Of a DNA stretch of 10,099 nt, positions 6,941 through 10,099 are shown in pieces. This stretch comes from Deltaproteobacteria bacterium. GTDB taxonomy: Bacteria > Bdellovibrionota > UBA1018 > UBA923. The stretch lies in the NCBI GenBank assembly GCA_016194795.1, contig JACQAX010000019.1:1-10099 (forward strand), written 5' to 3'. Every line of letters begins with the position of its first letter. Position 1 is the stretch's first letter. The notes under the pieces are model-generated. The model had not been told where the DNA came from. It made no database searches and saw nothing but the letters and a program-made list of their open reading frames with translations. The translations under genes and the position numbers were made by a program.

Positions 6941-6960
6941 CCCGGTTTTTGAGGACCGGG
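6941..6960. promoter_or_regulatory. Perfect 6-bp dyad between divergent macro-protein and SET genes
   Basis: CCCGGT (6941-6946) and ACCGGG (6955-6960) form a perfect inverted repeat with an 8-base loop in the roughly 104-base divergent intergenic region. It could be an operator shared by both genes or a 5' hairpin. The minus-strand copy is followed by TCTTTT, which looks like a weak terminator or attenuator ahead of GTG 6901. Function is inferred from position only. Confidence 0.35.
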
Positions 6961-6990
6961 AGGATTTTGCCTGCTTTCCCGGATTTCCCG

Positions 6991-6999
6991 TGCTTAGCT
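6991..6999 (+). promoter_or_regulatory. Weak extended -10-like sequence before the SET gene
   Basis: TGC-TTAGCT carries the TG of an extended -10 but only two consensus hexamer matches. It lies 6 bases before GTG 7006, at the same distance as clearer boxes ahead of other genes in this window. Confidence 0.2.
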
Positions 7000-7005
7000 G
7001 CGCCC

Positions 7006-7515
7006 GTGAGCCATTCCCACCAGTCGAAAAAAATCGAGCTCCGCTCGAGCGGCGACAAGGGCGTCGGCACCTTCGCCGTCGCCCCGATCTCGCGCGGCGA
7101 AGTGCTGCTCGTCACCGGCGGGCGCATCGTCACGCGCGAGGAGGCGGCGCGCTCAGCCCACCCGCTCCACCCGTTCCAGGTCGAGGGCGACCTCCATCTC
7201 GCGCCGACGTCCGAGCATGACGGAATCTTCGCCGTGAACCATTCGTGCGAACCGAACGCGGGGCTGCGCGGGCAGCTCACGCTCGTGGCATTGCGCCCGA
7301 TCGCGCCGGGCGAGGAGATCTGCTTCGACTACGCGATGACCGACAGCGACGTCGATGGCCGCGAGACGTACCGGATGCGCTGTCTTTGCGGCGAGAAGTC
7401 GTGTCGCGGCGAGATCACCGACCTCGACTGGCGCCGGCCCGACCTGCGCGAGAAGTACCGGGGCTTCTTCTCGAGCTACCTCGCCGCGAGGATCGCCGGC
7501 GGCAATGCCCCATAG
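7006..7515 (+). CDS. SET-domain protein (probable protein lysine methyltransferase)
   Basis: A 169-residue protein from GTG 7006. It is a compact SET domain with no pre-SET region or signal peptide. The strand opening GDKGVGTFAVAPISRGEVLLV (16-36) matches the SET start (G.G.fA...I..Ge.l). NHSCEPNA (78-85) is the hallmark SAM/knot motif. GEEICFDYA (102-110) holds the catalytic tyrosine (Y109). CLCGEKSC (126-133) is a full post-SET CxCx4C motif that, with C81, would bind zinc. All key residues are intact, so an active enzyme that methylates lysine in a protein using SAM is likely; the target is unknown. Upstream in-frame TTG codons would add only residues unlike any SET protein. It diverges from the exported macro protein. 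Bacterial SET proteins occur in pathogens (host histones as targets) and also in free-living species, so a host role is not implied by the domain alone. Confidence 0.9.
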   Translation: MSHSHQSKKIELRSSGDKGVGTFAVAPISRGEVLLVTGGRIVTREEAARSAHPLHPFQVEGDLHLAPTSEHDGIFAVNHSCEPNAGLRGQLTLVALRPIAPGEEICFDYAMTDSDVDGRETYRMRCLCGEKSCRGEITDLDWRRPDLREKYRGFFSSYLAARIAGGNAP

Positions 7516-7519
7516 TTCC

Positions 7520-7564
7520 AAATACTTAGAGCCGACGCCCTCCCCGCACAACAGCCGAGTATTT
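7520..7564. repeat. 7-bp inverted repeat between the SET and lipoprotein genes
   Basis: AAATACT (7520-7526) and AGTATTT (7558-7564) are perfectly complementary with a 31-base spacer. The right arm touches the candidate -35 of the lipoprotein promoter. This could be an operator or chance in a short AT-rich patch; there is no T run directly after it to make it a clear terminator. Confidence 0.3.
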
Positions 7565-7593
7565 TGATCGACTTTTATCCCGCGCTGTAATAT
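7564..7593 (+). promoter_or_regulatory. Sigma-70-like promoter of the lipoprotein gene
   Basis: TTGATC (7564-7569) and TAATAT (7588-7593) are separated by 18 bases. The -10 ends 11 bases before ATG 7605 and no Shine-Dalgarno intervenes, so the leader would be only a few bases long. Confidence 0.5.
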
Positions 7594-7604
7594 CTCAACG
7601 GCTT

Positions 7605-8696
7605 ATGTTGACGTTTTCCTCCCGTCGAATCGCGGTTTTCATCGCTCTCGCGGCGTTCGCCTTCACCGGCTGCGGCCCCGGCGACAATCCCCGCGCGCTC
7701 AAGGTCGAGTCGGTGACCGACCTCGGGCCGCTCTCGATGCCCGCGACGGTGCCGGGACGCGACGGCGGCTGGAGCGGCCTTGTCTTCGGAAAGCTCTTCT
7801 GGACCTTCGGCGACTCGTTCATCACGGTCAAGGGCGAGGATGGCCTGAACGTCCGATCCTCGACGTCCGCCTGGAGCGCGTCGGGCAGTGCCTTCGGCAC
7901 TGCGCTCACCGAGCCCCTGACGAGCGCCGGCATCCCATACCAGCTCGTCCCGTACACGAGCGACGAGCTCGCCGCCAACCAGGCCGACTCCGCCAATGGC
8001 TGGGCGCTCTGGGGCGGGCCCGTGCTGTTCGAGAAAAACGCGGAAGCGCTCTTCCTTTACTCCCGCGTGAAGCGCGAGAACGGCAGCGGCTTCAACACCG
8101 TGTCGGTCGGCGTGGCTCGCGTGAGCGACGGCGCGACCACCGCGCGCCGCGACCCCTCGCCGCTCTTCGCCCAGCCCGAGCCCCTCTACGGCAACGGCTC
8201 GGCTTACGTCGACGAGCAGTACGTCTACCTTTACCAGTGCGACGTCGCGGCACCGCTCGACATGGCCTGCGCCGTGGCGCGCGCGCCCCGGGCGCAGGCC
8301 GACCACCGCTCGGCCTACGTGTTTTACGACGGCGCCCAGTGGGTGAGCGACATCTCGAAGGCACGCCCCGTCGTCCACGGCGCGGCCGCGGGCTTCTCGG
8401 TCGACTGGAACGACTGGCTCGGCTGCTATGTCGCCGTCCACAGCGAGCTGCTCGGAAAAGGCATCCGGCTCCGCACCGCGCCGGCACCCGAGGGCCCATG
8501 GTCGGAGGCCATCACCCTTCCCGCCGACGGCACCAGCATCCTCCCGAACACGGACGGCGAGTTCGGAAACTATCTTGCCGTCCAGCATCGCGGCCTGGGC
8601 AGCGCCGATGGCCGCGAGCTCGTCGTCACCTATTCGCGCCCGCTCGCGCCGTTTCGAGGCGAGGTCCGCGCCGCCCGCATTCGGCTCGCCGAGTAG
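7605..8696 (+). CDS. DUF4185-like beta-propeller lipoprotein
   Basis: A 363-residue protein. Residues 1-22 are a lipoprotein signal peptide, with the lipobox AFTGC placing the acylated cysteine at C23; residue 24 is Gly, so outer-membrane sorting is plausible. The mature part shows the DUF4185 start, GGWSGLVFGKLFWTFGDSFI (54-73), in which the W-x-FGD element is typical. Repeating blade-like units follow: ALFLYSRVKRENG, YVDEQYVYLYQCD, SAYVFYDGAQWV, FSVDWNDWLGCYVAVHSE and RELVVTYSRPL. This pattern resembles five-bladed propellers related to glycoside hydrolases and sialidases. No catalytic residues can be assigned, so carbohydrate binding or cleavage is only a guess. It has its own promoter and is followed 27 bases later by the DUF4870 gene. 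Confidence 0.75.
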   Translation: MLTFSSRRIAVFIALAAFAFTGCGPGDNPRALKVESVTDLGPLSMPATVPGRDGGWSGLVFGKLFWTFGDSFITVKGEDGLNVRSSTSAWSASGSAFGTALTEPLTSAGIPYQLVPYTSDELAANQADSANGWALWGGPVLFEKNAEALFLYSRVKRENGSGFNTVSVGVARVSDGATTARRDPSPLFAQPEPLYGNGSAYVDEQYVYLYQCDVAAPLDMACAVARAPRAQADHRSAYVFYDGAQWVSDISKARPVVHGAAAGFSVDWNDWLGCYVAVHSELLGKGIRLRTAPAPEGPWSEAITLPADGTSILPNTDGEFGNYLAVQHRGLGSADGRELVVTYSRPLAPFRGEVRAARIRLAE

Positions 8697-8706
8697 CCGC
8701 GCTTCG

Positions 8707-8715
8707 TGCGACAAT
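8707..8715 (+). promoter_or_regulatory. Extended -10 before the DUF4870 gene
   Basis: TGC-GACAAT lies 8 bases before ATG 8724 with no Shine-Dalgarno between them. This would start transcription at or next to the start codon. No convincing -35 is visible. Confidence 0.4.
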
Positions 8716-8723
8716 CACCGGGC

Positions 8724-9164
8724 ATGGATACCCCCGACACCTCGATCGTCTCCAGCAGCGAGCGGAACTGGGCGCTGTTTATTCACCTCTCGACGTTCTT
8801 CACGTTCGTCGTGCCGATGCTCGGTTATTTCGCGCCGATCCTCTTCTGGACGGTCAAACGGAAAGAGTCGGCGTTCCTCGACGACCAGGGGCGCGAGGCC
8901 GCGAACTTCGTCGTCTCGTGCTTCATCTTCACGGTCGGCGCGGTCGTCGTCGGAACCGTCGCCCTGCTCGCGGCGAAAAACGGCCTCTCGACCGAGACCG
9001 ACCCGCTCGCGTTCGCCGCTACGGCGGGCATCTATTACGTTCTCCTCCTGGCGATCGGCGCGTTCTGGCTCATCTCGACGATCGTCGCGGCCGTGAAGGC
9101 GTCGTCGGGAATACGCTACCGGCACCCGCTCATCCTGCGGCCGCTCAAACGATCCCGGTCGTAG
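8724..9164 (+). CDS. DUF4870 family membrane protein
   Basis: A 146-residue protein from ATG 8724. The family pattern is easy to follow: ERNWALFIHLSTFFTFVVPMLGYFAPILFW (the E-R-x-W-A-x-x-x-H-L-S opening and the P...G...P motif), then KRKESAFLDDQGREAANFVVS (the charged loop and the conserved H/Q-G-x-E-A-x-N-F helix), and a final membrane hairpin near residues 96-128. Three to four inner-membrane segments are expected. The function of DUF4870 proteins is unknown. GTG 8706 would add six residues but lies inside the extended -10, so I prefer ATG 8724. It follows the lipoprotein gene closely but seems to have its own promoter. Confidence 0.85.
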   Translation: MDTPDTSIVSSSERNWALFIHLSTFFTFVVPMLGYFAPILFWTVKRKESAFLDDQGREAANFVVSCFIFTVGAVVVGTVALLAAKNGLSTETDPLAFAATAGIYYVLLLAIGAFWLISTIVAAVKASSGIRYRHPLILRPLKRSRS

Positions 9165-9205
9165 CCGGCAAATAATTCTCGGCTCGCCGGTCTTGGCAAT
9201 TTTTT
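9165..9205 (+). terminator. Possible weak terminator after the DUF4870 gene
   Basis: CCGGC (9165-9169) pairs with GCCGG (9186-9190). A run of six T (9200-9205) follows only after nine unpaired bases. The short stem and distant T run make this a weak candidate. Confidence 0.25.
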
Positions 9206-9215
9206 ATCCGGGTTT

Positions 9216-9224
9216 TGGTAACAT
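9216..9224 (+). promoter_or_regulatory. Extended -10 before the receiver gene
   Basis: TGG-TAACAT (TG at 9216-9217, hexamer at 9219-9224) lies 6 bases before ATG 9231, putting the expected transcription start on the ATG itself. No Shine-Dalgarno is present. TTGGCA at 9193-9198 is 20 bases upstream of the hexamer, slightly too far for a good -35. Confidence 0.45.
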
Positions 9225-9230
9225 GGCCGC

Positions 9231-9593
9231 ATGAAAGCGAAGACGATTCTGGTGGTGGACGACGATGCCGACATCCGCGAGGCGATGAAGGTCGTCCTGA
9301 AGCGCGAAGGCTACGAGGTCGTGACCGCCACGAACGGGCAGGAGGCGCTCGACGTGCTCCGCCAGATCGCGCGGCCCAACCTCATCCTTCTCGATCTCAT
9401 GATGCCCGTGATGGACGGCTGGGAGTTCACTCTCGCGATGCACATGGACCCGAACCTGACCGGCATCCCGCTCCTCCTCGTCACCGCCTACGCCGAGCGC
9501 GCCGTCGGCGTCGAGACGGGCGACGACGGGATGATCACCAAGCCCATCGATTTCGAGCGCCTGATCCTGCTCGTGAAAAAACGCTGCGCCTGA
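9231..9593 (+). CDS. Stand-alone CheY-like response regulator receiver protein
   Basis: A 120-residue single receiver domain without an output domain. The acidic metal-binding cluster is D10-D11-D12 in ILVVDDDADIRE, the phosphoacceptor is D55 in LILLDLMMPVMDGWEF, the switch threonine is T85 in LLVTAY, and the conserved lysine is K104 in ITKPID. All catalytic positions are intact, so it should accept phosphate from a histidine kinase and signal by protein-protein contact. No kinase lies in the window, so the partner is unknown. Single-domain receivers of this kind (EGYEVVTATNGQEAL) are often not chemotaxis proteins, hence no gene symbol. Confidence 0.93.
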   Translation: MKAKTILVVDDDADIREAMKVVLKREGYEVVTATNGQEALDVLRQIARPNLILLDLMMPVMDGWEFTLAMHMDPNLTGIPLLLVTAYAERAVGVETGDDGMITKPIDFERLILLVKKRCA

Positions 9594-9658
9594 AAAGCAA
9601 AGCCTCGTGGAGCGACTGGCCGGTCGAACATTCCCTTAACGATCTCCGTTTTTTAATG

Positions 9659-9667
9659 TGCTATTCA
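9659..9667 (+). promoter_or_regulatory. Extended -10 before the thioredoxin-fold gene
   Basis: TGC-TATTCA lies 10 bases before TTG 9678. It sits in the AT-rich patch 9650-9680, the most AT-rich part of this region. TTTAAT (9652-9657) is an alternative -10. Confidence 0.35.
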
Positions 9668-9677
9668 CCTTCACAAG

Positions 9678-10099
9678 TTGCGACAGGGAAAGAGGCGAAC
9701 GGCCATCCTCGTTAGTGCAGTGATTTTCTGGTTAGCCGCCGCCATGGCTGGGCTGAAGACCCTCGGCGACTACGCGAATACGCCCGGGCCGAGCGTGCGG
9801 GCTCCGGCGTCCTGGCCGTCGCGCGCGGCGCTGGCTCCGGACCGCGATGGTAAACCCACGCTCGTCCTGTTCCTGCATCCGAAATGCCCGTGCAGCGCCG
9901 CGAGCGTAGGCGAGCTCGACGAGCTGCTGGCGAGGATCGGAGGCGCCAGAGCGACGGTCCACGCGGTGTTCGTCCAGCCGAAGGGCTGGTCGGATGCCGA
10001 GGTGAGGGGCCGTCTTTGGAAGCAGGTGGGCGCCATTCCTGGCGTTCAGAGAACGATCGATCCCGAAGGGCGGGAGGCCCGCCGCTTCGGCGCGCTGAC
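9678..10099 (+). CDS. Membrane-anchored thioredoxin-fold protein with CPC motif (RedB-like), cut by the window edge
   Basis: The reading frame opens after the TAA at 9654-9656 and runs to the end of the window without a stop. From TTG 9678 the protein begins MRQGKRRT, then the hydrophobic AILVSAVIFWLAAAMAGL: a positively charged start followed by one membrane segment, which is why I chose TTG over ATG 9744 or GTG 9720 (both would lose the charged start). The soluble part has TLVLFLHPKCPCSAASVGELDELLAR: a beta strand, a CxC pair (CPC) at the start of a helix and a conserved S-x-x-E-L, the thioredoxin active-site position. It continues with ATVHAVFVQPKGW and IPGVQRTIDPEGREARRFGA, matching the later strands of the fold. 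This is the pattern of proteins annotated RedB in other bacteria. A periplasmic redox role is inferred. The C-terminus is missing. Confidence 0.7.
   Translation, partial: MRQGKRRTAILVSAVIFWLAAAMAGLKTLGDYANTPGPSVRAPASWPSRAALAPDRDGKPTLVLFLHPKCPCSAASVGELDELLARIGGARATVHAVFVQPKGWSDAEVRGRLWKQVGAIPGVQRTIDPEGREARRFGAL

Noticed and set aside
5165..6952. 595-codon plus-strand frame opposite the macro protein
   Set aside because: It is the antisense mirror of the 633-residue gene, rich in Arg/Val/Asp/Leu and with no recognisable motif. The minus-strand frame has a signal peptide and domain motifs.
4893..7280. 795-codon open frame on the minus strand
   Set aside because: It is an arginine-rich, low-complexity reading across the macro-protein gene and the SET gene. 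It has no domain pattern and arises from high GC at third codon positions.
5000..7515. Toxin-antitoxin or defence system reading of the macro/SET pair
   Set aside because: Macro domains occur in DarT-DarG-type systems, but there is no ADP-ribosyltransferase partner here, the macro protein is exported, and the genes are divergent rather than in an operon.
8237..9175. 312-codon plus-strand frame across the lipoprotein and DUF4870 genes
   Set aside because: Arg/Gly-rich shadow crossing two well-supported genes in other frames.
1..10099. tRNA, rRNA, CRISPR, insertion sequence or prophage elements
   Set aside because: I looked for cloverleaf-like segments, spaced direct repeats, transposase motifs and terminal inverted repeats, and saw none; a covariance-model scan was not possible.

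Overview
The window is high-GC bacterial chromosome with densely packed genes, short intergenic gaps and no RNA genes, insertion sequences or CRISPR arrays that I can see. The best taxonomic hint is the pair at 2966-4860: a TIGR02147/DUF4423-type regulator overlapping an exported four-cysteine protein. As far as I know that regulator family is concentrated in Bdellovibrionota and Fibrobacterota, so a high-GC relative of Bdellovibrio is my inferred source. Several genes carry an extended -10-like sequence directly upstream of the start codon and no Shine-Dalgarno, which suggests much leaderless transcription.

Left part (1-2853). On the minus strand lie a LysR-type regulator and, 30 bases behind it, a class I SAM methyltransferase cut by the window edge. 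Divergent from the regulator are a small periplasmic YTFxxD-motif protein (COG4315/PF03640 type) and an EamA/DMT exporter. This is a classic LysR arrangement, so the regulator probably controls the divergent pair. Next (2854-4999) comes an unusual array of TGCCA half-sites, then the TIGR02147 regulator and the exported protein it overlaps by 4 bases. A strong intrinsic terminator closes this unit.

Middle (5000-7515). A 633-residue exported protein on the minus strand appears to fuse a diverged macro (ADP-ribose-binding-like) domain to a C-terminal region with an HxD...H...R arrangement typical of 2-oxoglutarate/Fe(II) oxygenases. Divergent from it, across about 100 bases containing a perfect 6-bp dyad, is a small SET-domain lysine methyltransferase with a complete post-SET zinc motif. 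This pair is the most novel part of the window.

Right part (7605-end). In order: a DUF4185-like beta-propeller lipoprotein, a DUF4870 membrane protein, a stand-alone CheY-like receiver protein, and the start of a membrane-anchored thioredoxin-fold protein with a CPC motif, cut by the right edge. Each seems to have its own promoter rather than forming one operon.
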